Shown: positions 20,125-31,361 of the stretch, one piece after another | Layout of the letters: each line of letters opens with the position of its first letter | How positions within the stretch are numbered: position 1 is the first letter of the stretch | Origin: Coprinellus micaceus | Taxonomy: Eukaryota > Basidiomycota > Agaricomycetes > Agaricales > Psathyrellaceae | NCBI GenBank assembly: GCA_951394405.1 | Contig: OX596336.1 | Location: forward strand, 4,402,001 to 4,466,000 | DNA: 64,000 nucleotides | Direction of reading: 5' to 3' | The notes under the pieces: generated by a model | What the model was told of the DNA's origin: nothing | The model's database searches: none | The model's input: only the letters and a program-made list of their open reading frames with translations | Program-made: the position numbers and the translations under genes

Positions 20125-23100
20125 CACCCTTGCCCTCGGTGTCTGGTCGCTCTTTCCGACATTTCCAACATGGGGACCCCTGAGGACTTGGCGATGCAAG
20201 AAGAGCAGCGTCGCAAGGACGATGCCGAGCGCCAACAGAAGATAGCCTCTGCACGAAAAATCATCCACAAGCAAAACTACAGCGTCAACACGGACGAGGT
20301 CGAGAAGCTATTGAAGCCGACGTCCTTGGTACCCTCGATGGTGAGTACCCAATTGGTATCTGCCTTGCGCGGGGTCCGTATCAACCCCATAGCACAAGAC
20401 CCACTGACCACAATCTTGTCCGTGTATAATAGAATGCTTTCTCCGAGCGACTGTCACCCCGTGGCCTCGATGTCTACAGTCTAATTGCAGTTGATATCCT
20501 GCATGAGGTGGAAATCGGGGTATGGAAATCTTTGTTCATTCAACTCCTCAGAGTTTTGGAGGCGATCGACAAATCTTTTCTCAATGTTCTCAATGGAAGG
20601 TTCGTGATTTCGTATCTGTGTAGGAGTACCCCGAAATAGGCTTAATACCTCGAATTGTCAGGTTCCGCCAAATCCCCACCTTTGGTAGGGACACAATCCA
20701 GCGGTTCAGAAATAATGTCAGCGAGATGAAGCAACTTGCAGCTCAGGATTACGAAGACATCTTACAGGTGCGTGGCTCTGTTCCGATTGTATATCGTCTC
20801 GCGAGAGCTATCCTGACATCGCAACTTTGTTTTTGCCAACTCACGAGCAGTGCGCCATGGCAGCTTTTGAAGGACTGATACCAGGTGAACACGGCGGTCG
20901 GGTTCAAGATCTCCTCTTCATCTTTGCTCACTGGCACTCCTTGGCGAAATTGAGACTCCATACCGACGACACTTTATCGATACTCGATGAGTGGACAGTC
21001 AAGCTTGGTGCTGAGTCACGCCTTTTTGTTGCTCGGACTTGCGACGTTTACGAAACCCAAGAACTCAAGAGGGAATATCAATCTCGAAATCGGAACGAAG
21101 CTCGCAAAAAAGGGAAGGCGGTTGACCCCAAAACCGCGCCAGGCATGAACACCAAGGCAATGACTCCGGTCCCACCAACAACGAACGTCCAAACCGCGAC
21201 CTCCGAGGTCGGGATCCAAAACCCAAAATCAGGCACCAGCCAAGCCGCTCCATCCCGGGCCAAAGGAAGAAACACCAAAGCCAGTAATTCCCCCAAAAAG
21301 AAAAATACAAAGTCTAAGGCGCATACCAGTGCTGCAACTGCCCCAAGCCACATAGCTCAAGCCCCCAGTTCCGCCCCTGGGGCTCGGGCAGAAGCGGTTA
21401 CGGTGACGCCATCAACCTCTACAACCCACCTTTCGACGACTGGTGCGTCGCCTAGTGAAATTCAGACCGCCTTGGGTGAGCGTGGCCTTGACTTGCGAAA
21501 CATGGCCACTTATTGACGATCCCTTCCCCGCTGTATCCATTAGCTGATAGTTTCGGCACGCCGGAAGATGGTAAGTCACCGTCTCGAAGTCCCCCGCCAA
21601 CTTGATGTCCCATAGCTGATAGCTGTGTGTCCGTCATCGGGGCAGATACCCGTAGACTGAAGACCTGGAGCCTCAATACGTCTAAATTCCATGCTCTAGG
21701 GGATGTCTCCAACTACATCAGGAGGTTTGGAACGACGGATTCATACTCGACACAGTTGGTGAGATATCACCAAATCTCAGCTCAGCAGCACAGCTTTCTG
21801 ATGGGTCGCTCATTCCTTCTGGCAGTCCGAACGATTCCATCGCTTTCCCAAGGCACGTTACCGGCGAACCAACAAGAAGCAAACTTCATACCAAATTTCT
21901 CGCATACAAACACGTCAATCTCAGATTAAAAGGCTCAGAAAGCAGCTGTCTCCAGCCTCCAAAGAGGGCCCATCCGAATCCGAGCGGGACACCGCCTCGT
22001 ACTTCATTGGCAAATCTCAGAACAAGCCCATCTCCTTGTCGCATTTCTTGAGGGTAAATGCGAATGATCCTGCCCTAAGAGTGAGTTCCGCCTCTGTTGG
22101 GTCGCTCTCCACTCTTCCCCCCAAGGCTGTGTGTGGTCAATCTTCAGTGCAGCGCTCACCCACTCTCCTTGCAGGGTTTCTATCCAAAGCTGAGGCGCTA
22201 TCTTCTCCCTCAAATCATCGAACGGCTCCTGCAAGAGGCCAAACGATCCCCTGATGATTACAGGGCCGCTCTGCCTGTTCTGAAAGACCTCCATGCTACC
22301 GGTGCGTTCACTGCAGCACATTCCAATGCTACTTACATACATTCCGATCGTTTCTACCACCACAGCATCCTTCAAATCAATTACACAACCTACGATTGTC
22401 GAAGAGCACAAGACACCCTCAATCCGTATACCTCTCGGCGCAACGTGATGTGCCTTCGTCCCAAGCTCCCAGCGGACCCAAGTCCTTTAGGCCCTGAGGC
22501 TCAATCGGAAGAGCCTCAATCGGAGGAGCATCACGGTGGCCGCTTCGTATACGCTCGCGTCCTTGCTGTCATCCACGTGAACGTTACCTACATGGGCCCA
22601 GGAATGCTGGATCATCGCCCACGTAGATTCAATCTCCTCTGGGTGCGCTGGTATGAGGCCCTCGACAGCCAGTTCACAGAATCAACCCTATGGACATTGA
22701 AGCGGATGGAGCGTGTAGAACTAAGGCTCCTAAAGGATCCCGAGGCCTGTGACTTCATCGACCCGTCCGACGTCGTTCGAGCGGCCCATATCATTCCCAG
22801 ATTCTCGGAGAAGATGCGATACGATGAGACCACTCCGGCCAACAAAATCTATTCGAAATGTGCTAAGGAAGCAGATGATTGGAAGGAGTATTATATCAAC
22901 CCGTGAGTCTATTCGTGCCCTGAGATAGCCTCAAATCCTTTATTCATGAACCTAGATTCGTTGACCGCGATATGATGATGAGGTACCATTGGGGAATGGC
23001 GGTGGGACATGTACACACGGGTGGTCTTCATAAGCTCGGCGAGGATGGTGACCTACCTGGTGTGGGCGCGGCCATATCACTTCTACGAGTAGGCGCGACT

Positions 23101-23313
23101 GGTCCGAGAGCGATGGACATCGACTCACCTGGCGGTGACGATGTTGGGGGGGCACCTCCAGGCACTGGCACGGACTCTGAAGACTCCGCATACGATCGTC
23201 CGCGTGGCAGCGACGGTGGTTCTTTCCTTGAATACGCCATGTCAAACAATGAAGAAGTGCCTGACATCCAAGAGCCAGAGTCAAGTGACGAGGGTGACGA
23301 GATATATAAATAG
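20125..23313 (+). pseudogene. Plavaka-type transposase, 3' part (outer element)
   Basis: This continues the gene that stops at 1072. Clear exons are 20125-20340, 20433-20599, 20662-20767 and 20851 to about 21475, followed by several short ones to a stop at 23311-23313. Family segments include NAFSERLSPRG, AVDILHEVEIGVWKSLF, RFRQIPTFGRDTI, IFAHWHSLAKLRLHTD, KTWSLNTSKFHALGDV with RRFGTTDSYSTQ, RRFNLLWVRWYE, and DFIDPSDVVRAAHIIP. The last exon adds a long acidic tail. Exons here look undamaged, but the upstream part carries an in-frame TGA and the 19-kb insertion, so it is non-functional. Together with the gene at 25367 it forms a transposase plus DUF6698-like pair, as in the inner element. Confidence 0.85.
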
Positions 23314-25366
23314 TTCGATTGTCGATACGTTATACTCTACCGACCACTTCTTGCTTTTGTATTTCTTTCTTTGTTTCTTTGTTGCTTTATCCCTTTCTTT
23401 TTGCGGCAACCATCGTTACGCGTTACTACCGATCCCTTGCTTCGGAGCGTGTTTCGACAGAACTAGTGTTTATTTTCCGAGCGTCGCATCGCTTACTACA
23501 ACATCCAGTTCTGCCGAGTTCTTTGCGACGTACATCCCCCTCACCCACGCAATTCCCCGATGACTTTATCGTAGTTCACATCCTTAGAAAGCTCCGGATA
23601 GTATAACTAGCATACATTGACTCGGTGTCAGTATTGGACTGTGTCCCCTCCCAAGCCACCACGATGGATCGGCACTGCTCCTACGCTGTTGGCTATTTCT
23701 CGATGGGTGCGTAGTCTTCAACCAATTCTATATCAGCGAAGGCGACAAGAACTCTTAACAACGACCTTCCCCCTACAGGCCCAACCGAGCTTACGCAATG
23801 TCGGCATGTGGCACTCCTGGCGTTAACACCCACTGTGCTCCTCTGCGTGATCTTCAGGGATTGGGTTGATGAAATGGTCGGTGCATCATATGTGCACATC
23901 ATAGGAAGGTGACTGCCCGCTAACAACTGCTTGAAACCCTCCTCTCCGCTTCGCCTATGTCCCCGCGACCTTCCTCAAAAAGATTCATTCCCTGTTCCCA
24001 TTCGACGAACACTGGGTGCATCTCAACACGGAGTCGTGACCACTCATGGTTCTGGTCCACTCCAAATAGCCCTGCAGGTGGAACATTGTTGGTGGGATTT
24101 CGAGGATACGGGAGACCACAGCCATCCACTGAGCCACCTTCAAATCCCCGCCTCCTCTGAGGAGGCATGGCCCTATGCTATAGGTCTCCGCATGGTATGT
24201 CGCACTTCGGGTCCCCCTGGGGGCCATCCCCCTATTGCAGAGCTTTAGGATCTCGCTGACGTGTATTTCGTTCTCCTAATGATATAGGTCGAGCGTCAGC
24301 ACCTGCTTTCAAAGTGGCTTCACAACAGCTCCTCGATGAGGAAGGTCGGCATTCGGGTTCCATGTCTAGTACCGGAAACCGGACTTCCGCTCCAGCTATT
24401 CGGAACGCCGCCCAGTGATACTGCTGCTGTCAGAGGCTTGATGGAACTGCTATATGCCGGGCCCAGGGATGAGAATTCGATTCCACTATCATACCCCGCC
24501 CGTGGATCGTCCGCAGGTAAGTGTCAGCTCCAGTCGAATCTCTCCCAGTCCAATCGCTAGCGGACCCACTCTGACGTACTGCGGGATTCCTCCTCTTAAA
24601 TAGTTTGCCTGTGAGTTGATAGGACACTCGAACTGCCTCTCGTTTGCTAATCCTATACAGCTGGCTCGATAGAGCGTTTATCATCACACAAGGTGTGGAG
24701 GATGCCTTAGTCCTAAAACCTACCCTTCTTTGCCTACTTGGGGATGCCCCTGAATGCCTGCCTATGTCATCCCTCCAGGGGAGTCGCCGCGGCAGCGTCT
24801 CCTGCACCTTTCTCAACGACTCGCGATGCTTCTGCTTCGCCTAGCTTTACCCCCCTGAAGCCTGGTTTGATACAAGCGGTGCGATCTGTTTCATTCATCG
24901 AGAATTGCCCTTCATCACTCACTCGTCCTTCAGAAGTCATACAACCTGCATCGTGCTTCAAAAATGGTGCTTCGGCGGCTACGACTAGCAGCGAACCGCG
25001 AGAAGGCCACCACGGAACACAAATCCGGCTCGTAGGATTTAGCTTTGAACTAGTACACAACTACATAAGGCGTAGCATTATTTTCAATGGTGTGACTCTG
25101 TGAGCCTGGGACTAGGAAGAGACTCTGCCACCACGGCCGCTGAGATTATGGTGGCAGGGACTGCCGCATCACCGGGAGGGGTGCGGGATCTGATGCACAG
25201 GCTCCCATACGCGCTGATGGCTATTGCTCGTTGATCAAAGTGTTTGCCGGGACGGATACCCAACATAAGGACCATTTAAACCCCACCGAATTTCGGCAGT
25301 CTACACACTCCCCCAAACCTCCCTAATACGACACGGTTCACTTCATCGTCCAAAAGTTCCTTCCGA
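23314..25366. other. Interval between outer transposase and DUF6698-like gene
   Basis: No gene that I can support. T/C-rich sequence follows the transposase stop (23330-23410), probably the 3' UTR. Several short frames (23600-24840) could be relics but do not join into a recognisable protein. The last 100 bases before 25367 are CA/CT-rich, promoter-like. Confidence 0.4.
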
Positions 25367-26986
25367 ATGGCCTCCGCTACCGACAGTGCAGAAACGCCTT
25401 GCCCGCCGAGGTACGGAACCTCCGGCACCCAGCCCGGAGCGGAGGAGGGAGCGGGAGTCGGTCAGAAACATCCAAGTGCTTTGAACCTAGGCCCGAGGAA
25501 GCGTCTGTGAGTGTTGCCTGAGTTACGAGGTATGTAGAAATGAAGTTCATGACTTTTCACATTCTAGGAACCTTCACACCGACCCTCTTATTCATCATGG
25601 TCGCCACTTCGGGCGGTCAGTGTATGCATTCGCTAACGTCCACGCCTTACTACTGGCAGGGATCAATGCGGATGAGGACGTCCTTCCTGAGACCCAGCAG
25701 TAAACAATTAAGTCCCTTCACTAACGATTAGCCCGAACTGACACACGGACAGGGAGAGGCGTGAGTTGCGGATTTTTCATCAGCTTCTTCGCCTCGTCCC
25801 TCATCTCGAAGAGAGAATGATGGAATGTAGTGAAGAAGAGCTCATGTCTATCGCTACTATGGTACTCCTATTCTTTAACGCAGCTAGATTTCGAACGGCT
25901 CACCCGCTGACCGCATTCCATCATAGCTCCAGAAGGGTGCGGCAGGTGCTCGATCGGACGACACTAAAACCCTGAAAGGGGTGATTATCGATTGGTTGGT
26001 GGAACCTGGAGGAGCGCCCTTGGTTCCTCAACTATACAGAAATGTGAAGATCAATCGTGTAGAACGATGCAAGTATGACCCACTGTAAGTGGGGAGAGTT
26101 CGATATAGAGGTATTCTTTGTAGAGATAGAGTTGACATGAGCATTGTCTTCCAACAAATCGAGGTTTTAACCATGACCGAACCGGATTTCTTCTTTGCCC
26201 ACCCGACCTCGACTGGAACGACAAAAGGTTCGTGGTGTGCCGCCGAGACGCAACCTCTGCAAACTAACTTTTATTCAGTGTTAGGCAGCAGCTCAAGGAC
26301 AAGTCTATCACTGTCAGTGGATCCCACTGGCCGATATTTGTCTACCAAAATGAGAAGTACGATGCAGAACAGCCTTGGAAAGGGTTGTTCCGAGGCCGAC
26401 TGTTAGTCTTGGTGCGTACTTCTCTTCGTCTCATCCGCCCCAGTGGTTGAGTGATGTGAAATAGGGATTCAAACACACCTTCACCAGCCCAAGTTCTGTT
26501 GATGAAGACCCCAAAGCGACGCGTTCAGGCAATGCACGGATTCATGGAATGACGCAAGTTACTCATGCCTCCCTCGCATATGTGGCAACTCAGGTGCGTT
26601 CAACGCCTCCCTGACCAAGAGCATCGTTGAGAAACCCTCGCACAGGTTCGCTTTTCCCTCACATCGGCATCGATATTCTCCCGATCCGACAGGGAAACGG
26701 ACTCCGAGACCTTTTACACATCTGTTCTGGAGGTTCTTGAAGATCCTGAGGAGCAAGCTGAGGTCAAAGACCTCTTGAATTGGTGGAACCAGTGAGCTAC
26801 TATCAACACCTTTCCCTGACTATCATTGCAACTCAATCACCAAGGAAAATATTCCCATCCTTTTCCACGACACGTCGACTCGTGCCAACCAACAGCATTC
26901 TAGCGAAGTTGAAGGAGCGTCGAATCGCCATCAAGAAGACTGCCGTCGAAAATGCAAGCCAGCAACCTCTCCCGGCTCAAGCGTAG
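25367..26986 (+). pseudogene. DUF6698-like accessory protein of the outer Plavaka element, broken by an LTR-like insert
   Basis: Eight exons (25367-25506, 25568-25699, 25753-25861, 25927-26227, 26279-26411, 26465-26593, 26646-26791, 26845-26986). Skipping the 99-bp insert and one 5-bp duplication gives 375 codons with no stop. Segments typical of the Agaricomycete family I know as DUF6698 are present: LQKGAAGARSDDTKTLK, the block NVKINR ... GFLLCPPDLDW around the insert, HWPIFVYQ, PSSVDEDPKATRSGNARIHG and LLNWWNQ. With the insert, the frame meets a stop within a few codons unless the GTAAGT inside the insert is used for splicing. The function is unknown. Its position matches the accessory gene of the inner element. 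Confidence 0.78.
26058..26156 (+). mobile_element. Short LTR-like element, deleted copy (99 bp)
   Basis: It begins TGTAGAACGATGCAAG and ends GTCTTCCAACA (TG...CA ends) with a 5-bp duplication AATCG at 26053-26057 and 26157-26161. Its first 47 and last 51 bases match the two ends of the 383-bp copy at 32299-32681. The middle is missing, and the junction lies at the shared word GTTCGA. TG...CA ends and a 5-bp duplication point to a solo LTR. Confidence 0.88.
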
Positions 26987-29218
26987 CTTCCGGGGCCATT
27001 TCCCAGGTGCTTCGAGGGATAGTTTACTATGACTGTCGCTGTTCTGGCACCTCTTTAGCACTGTACGACATCCAAGCTTGTCTCTTACCCTTATAGAAAT
27101 GTGATTGACCATTGGCAACAATTCCTCAATATATGACATTAGTATCGTCCCTAAAATTGGACCCCTGAGCTGCGCAACGCATCGACCCAGCTCACGTCAC
27201 TACCGACATACAGTGATACACCCTAAATGGGCTTCCCTAGCGACCCGCTCAGAAGTTGACACAGTCAGCCATTCTGTCCTTCATTGACGACGAATGGCAC
27301 CGTCCAGGAGGAATTGGCCCGTTTGAAAAATTTGAGGTCGTTTAGAAGGTGCGCCGACAACAGATCAGGGTGCTACCATACCGCAACCTGGCGTTGATGA
27401 CCGATGCAGGTCTGCAAACTCACTGTTCGACGTGAATACTAACCCCTGCTACGGTGCTCAGCACCGAGCACAATTGGCCCACAGGCAATCTGAGCGTCGG
27501 TGCCTGAGTTCTTTAGGACCGTGAGAATTCTCAGCGCTCTGATATTCGCTGATATACCTTCGCCGAATTCTACGGCTTATCGGGGCTATCCGCGCTTAGA
27601 AGGTCTTCTTCTTCTGACCGAAGTTGGCCAGTACGGTTCCGCTGACATCTCACCCCCGTACGATAAGTTTGAGGAGTTTCTGGGCAAACAAGACAGGATG
27701 AGAGAGTGGACGGGGTGGTCTCATATCACGCAACATGTCCGACCTGCCCGTGTCCAGCAGCCCTGCCTCGGAAAGTAAGACTATCTGGTGTTTGCGAGCA
27801 GGGCCATTATGACAGGGATGAAATTCAGGCTCATAAAGATGTATGAGATTATACTTTATCAAAAATCGCAGACTGCCGCTGCCAGACCCCCATTGCCGGA
27901 TTGCTACATCTGGTACTTTGATTGGCCGAGTGGCCCAAGAAGGAGCTCGGTTACACACATTGCAGAGACACCCAGAACTACCCTCTCTTAGATGGACAGG
28001 TCAAACCCCCTGGAAACATTCCGTACATTTTATGCTCGACCACACTTTGTCCTACTCTATCATGACTTAGATGAGCTTGCCGTTTCGTCACAGAGCACCT
28101 GATGGTCAGTCAAGCGGGAAGCGGTGCGTCCTTGAAGCCGCTCTTACCCGAGGCGAATCTACCTTGGTGGTGGTGATGGTGGTGGGAGCCGGTAGGCCAG
28201 CGAGCACTTGCGAGACGCTGGCCGTAGGACAAGATAGAGTAGCAACAACATCCGCGTGAGAGCGCGATGTTTGCAGATGTTTTGTCCTCACGAGTCAACA
28301 CGCGATTTACTCGTTTGTTGACTTTTGCCTCCGGTCCCCCAAGTCGCGTGCATCCCCACACGTGCATATACTAATAGCTCGCTAGCTCACATAATCTCAG
28401 GTTTTTTGTCTCCCGCCCACCCGCAGCCGATTATTGTAATGTATGGGTCGGACCACGGATCCAGCGAAGCTGGGTGTTCGGAGTTGCTTTATTCGTTTCT
28501 CCTCCGTGTACCTGTCCTACGCGCTCAGGTCGTCAGCTTGTGAGTCTTTGATACGATCTTAGTCACTAGGCACGCCAGAACCTGACCTCAAGAACGCATT
28601 GCGCTGTCGCGATCGCGTTTAGGCGCCCAACCGAGCCTCGCGCTCCTGACGTGACCGTGAGATCCCAACTCACCGACTGGCTGGCAACCCGACGCCGCTG
28701 AAGCCGCCCCCCACCCTGCAAAACAAGGATTCAGCCTGAGTGTTGATCTAGTTTCTATCGGGTTCACATTTCTTGTCTCTCCGCGTAAACAAAACCGATC
28801 TGTTTGTTCTGGTGCTAGCGTCCCACTCTGACCTCTTACGCGGCTACGCCCACACCCCGTCGGTCTGCTAGCAAATTCAAAAGCCGCTAAAATACTCGGC
28901 CTACGCACTCCCCCGCAGCGGGAGGTGTTTGGACCGGGTGGTGGTATATACATCTGTATCTAGTGTTCCAACATTAGATTTTTAGACAGCCTGCTCAGAC
29001 GCGCGGCGATTACAACTGGGCGGCGTCCAGATACATCCCCAGGCCTCACCTATCCCCTTTGGCTATCCAAGGTAAGTGTAGTGGTCTGATTCGATAAATT
29101 CAATCTACAAATAATGAATTGGATTCATGTCTAAAAATCGCCGTAACTTGACCAGTGACTGGGACCCGTCAAAGCATCTGAGACCTGATGAGCCAATGCT
29201 TTTTAAACAACCATCTGG
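26987..29218. other. Interval without a supported gene
   Basis: A short frame at 27500-27778 (92 residues) has no recognisable motif and no obvious partner exons. At 28292-28322 AGTCAACA is inverted as TGTTGACT around a 15-bp loop. A 22-bp word at 28105-28126 recurs at 33430-33451. Nothing else stands out. Confidence 0.35.
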
Positions 29219-30612
29219 CTACAGCTTGCTCTTGGCCTGAACAGACCCCCGGATAGTCATGCACAACCAATCGTTGAGAGCCTTTTCTTCCCCTTTCGAC
29301 CAAGACTGGACTAATCTATTTTCAAAGCATTAGTTTTGAGTATTCGAAGCTCTGCAGACCACTTACTCTTCGACGAATGCCGGTGGCAAGCCAGCCGTGG
29401 CTAAAATCCGCCGGAGTATGTCATATACCTGCTTCGCTAGCCACATACAAGACAATACATATTCCCCGCTAACGGCATTCTTGAGTGAAGCACAGAATGC
29501 CTGTTCGGTGGTTGCTTCGAACTGAGCTCGGATGCGGGGGTCATTGATGCCCTTGGCCAGGCCGTTTCTGGCCAATATGGCGAGTGGGGTAGCGAGGAAC
29601 ACCCCCACCTGGCCCCCTCCGAGCGCTGCGCCCGTCAGAATGTTTGAGTTCGTACAATGCGCCACGGCGCGTTGGGCCTGATCCTGCATACGACTTTGTC
29701 GGTATTGATGGAAGTGAAGATGGGGGAGTAGGCCCTACCTGGTTGCCATATGCGTTCTGAAGGACGGCGATGGCGTATCCGAGAATGGGAGTGCGCTCAG
29801 CTCCGTTGGCGATCCAACCGTCCCTACGCCAAGCGCTGTCACTGGCACGGTCTAATTCAGCTGGGACCAACACACGGTTTGAAGAGGACTCACTACTGCT
29901 CGAAAACTAACTTTCCATCCTTCACCACGATGCATGCAGACAGGTCGATCTCGGCCTCCATGCAGCCGCCATTGGCGTAAAGCTCGCCTTTGAGCACCAA
30001 ACTCGACTCCCCATGTTCCAACGCGAAGTGACGGCCAGTGCTCTTGAAACCCGCCCCACCTGAGATAAATTTACCTTCCTTATTTCCGTAGTGAGTGTTC
30101 AGGTCAATCTCCGAGTAGAGCCACGATCCGTCGGCCACTCGACAGGAGCCGTGGAGCACAGAGCCGTCCCTTAGGCCCAGGTGAATCGCAGATAGGAGGA
30201 TTGATTCGTGACTACAGGCACAGTACGCTGCGTCAGTCTTTGGTCAAGATGGATGTAACACGGGAGATACTCACGGGGTCACCCCATGAACATGCCTATA
30301 GGGAGATTTCCCCATAGACGCGGCTGAGCTCCAGAGCCTGTCAACCTCCTTTGCCAAGACCCTCAGTTCCTCCGGCACCAGCCCTGCAACCACTTGAGCG
30401 GCACAGCCACTTTTCTGGAATTTCTCCCGGGACTCGCTTGCTCTCCACTGGGAGGTCTCTAGGAGGTTCTGTATGCCCTGTAGTGTTCTCTTCTGGATAT
30501 GGTCTATGGCTGTATCGACAATGTCCTGATTTCCTGGCTGTTTGTTCCCTTGGGACGTGCTCGCGCCCTTCCGCATACCTCCGACAGGTCCCTGACCACC
30601 AACCATGGTCAT
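29219..30612 (-). CDS. CVNH-domain protein with Gly-rich hydrophobic C-terminal region, copy B
   Basis: Five exons (30612-30275, 30211-29894, 29841-29739, 29683-29367, 29315-29219) give 390 residues. An N-terminal helical region (about 1-113) is followed by a cyanovirin-N homology domain (about 115-220: ESILLSAIHLGLRDGSVLHG, CRVADGSWLYSEIDLN, VVKDGKLVFE). CVNH domains are small beta-folds, several of which bind mannose-rich glycans. Next come GYAIAVLQNA, CTNSNILTGAALGGGQVGVFL and a helical region with NDPRIRAQFE. The last exon (EEKALNDW ... QAKSKL) is supported by its counterparts in the other copies. There is no N-terminal signal peptide. The gene forms a tandem pair with copy C, including similar upstream DNA. 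Role unknown. Confidence 0.8.
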
Positions 30613-31361
30613 GAAAGTAAGGATCTTGTGGGAGATGTAGAAGGTGAAAAGAGAGAGGTCAAGAGAGAGATGGCACGCACGGGCGCCGACTCGAACTTAT
30701 CATCTTGCGCCACAATAGGGGATGACATAAGGAATCCCACTCTCATCTACACGTAAACGGTGTATGGATCGATCCAGAAACTCCCATGAAGCGAATAAGC
30801 GCCCAGAAAAGATGGGCCCTCCAATGGTCTCTCGCCGGTGGTGCGCACGTCGTGCTTAATCCGAGTACGTGGGTGCCTGGGCCAGCTTGCTGGCCGGAAT
30901 GCCCGGAGACCATCAGCCTGGAGCTTGCCAGACCTGACGACCATACGTAGGTGCTGGCAGAGGGCGGGAGTGGTGTGCGTCAAAAACTCGCGCCCGAAAA
31001 CCACTCGAGAGGAGTAATAAAACCCTCCTCGATAAAGTGGGGATGGACGAAGGTACGCGTCCCTCATCAAACGCTCGAAAAAAGGATTGTGTTCGGTGTT
31101 GGGGCGCCGACCAAACACAACGGACTTCGCGCGCCGCTGACGCCGCCTCCAACGTCGGATTCACGCTGAACACGTCGCTGAAGTCAACACGAAGAGACTT
31201 GGCCAGGGGCACGGAACATTGCGGCACGCACCACATTATAAATACCATTACCGTATGTACAAGGCAATTCAATGTGCAAGACTACTACAAGTCCTCATTC
31301 CACGAGCCCCTGCGACCAACTCCGGGACCCGAGATACCCTCTCAAAGAGCGTCAAGATAGT
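30613..31361. other. Spacer between CVNH copies B and C
   Basis: The first 130 bp upstream of copy B (GAGATGTAGAAGGTG, AAGAGAGAGATGGCA) resemble the DNA upstream of copy C (33220-33310), so the promoters were duplicated with the genes. No gene seen in the rest. Confidence 0.5.

Noticed and set aside
25124..25156. Hairpin CTGCCACCA...TGGTGGCAG
   Set aside because: A 9-bp stem with a 15-base loop is expected by chance in 64 kb, and no flanking duplication was seen.
27196..27206. CCGACATA near 27200 as the right end of the outer Plavaka element
   Set aside because: Only 8 bases match the inner element's end, with no subterminal CTGATAAGG words nearby. The left end is outside the window, so it cannot be tested.
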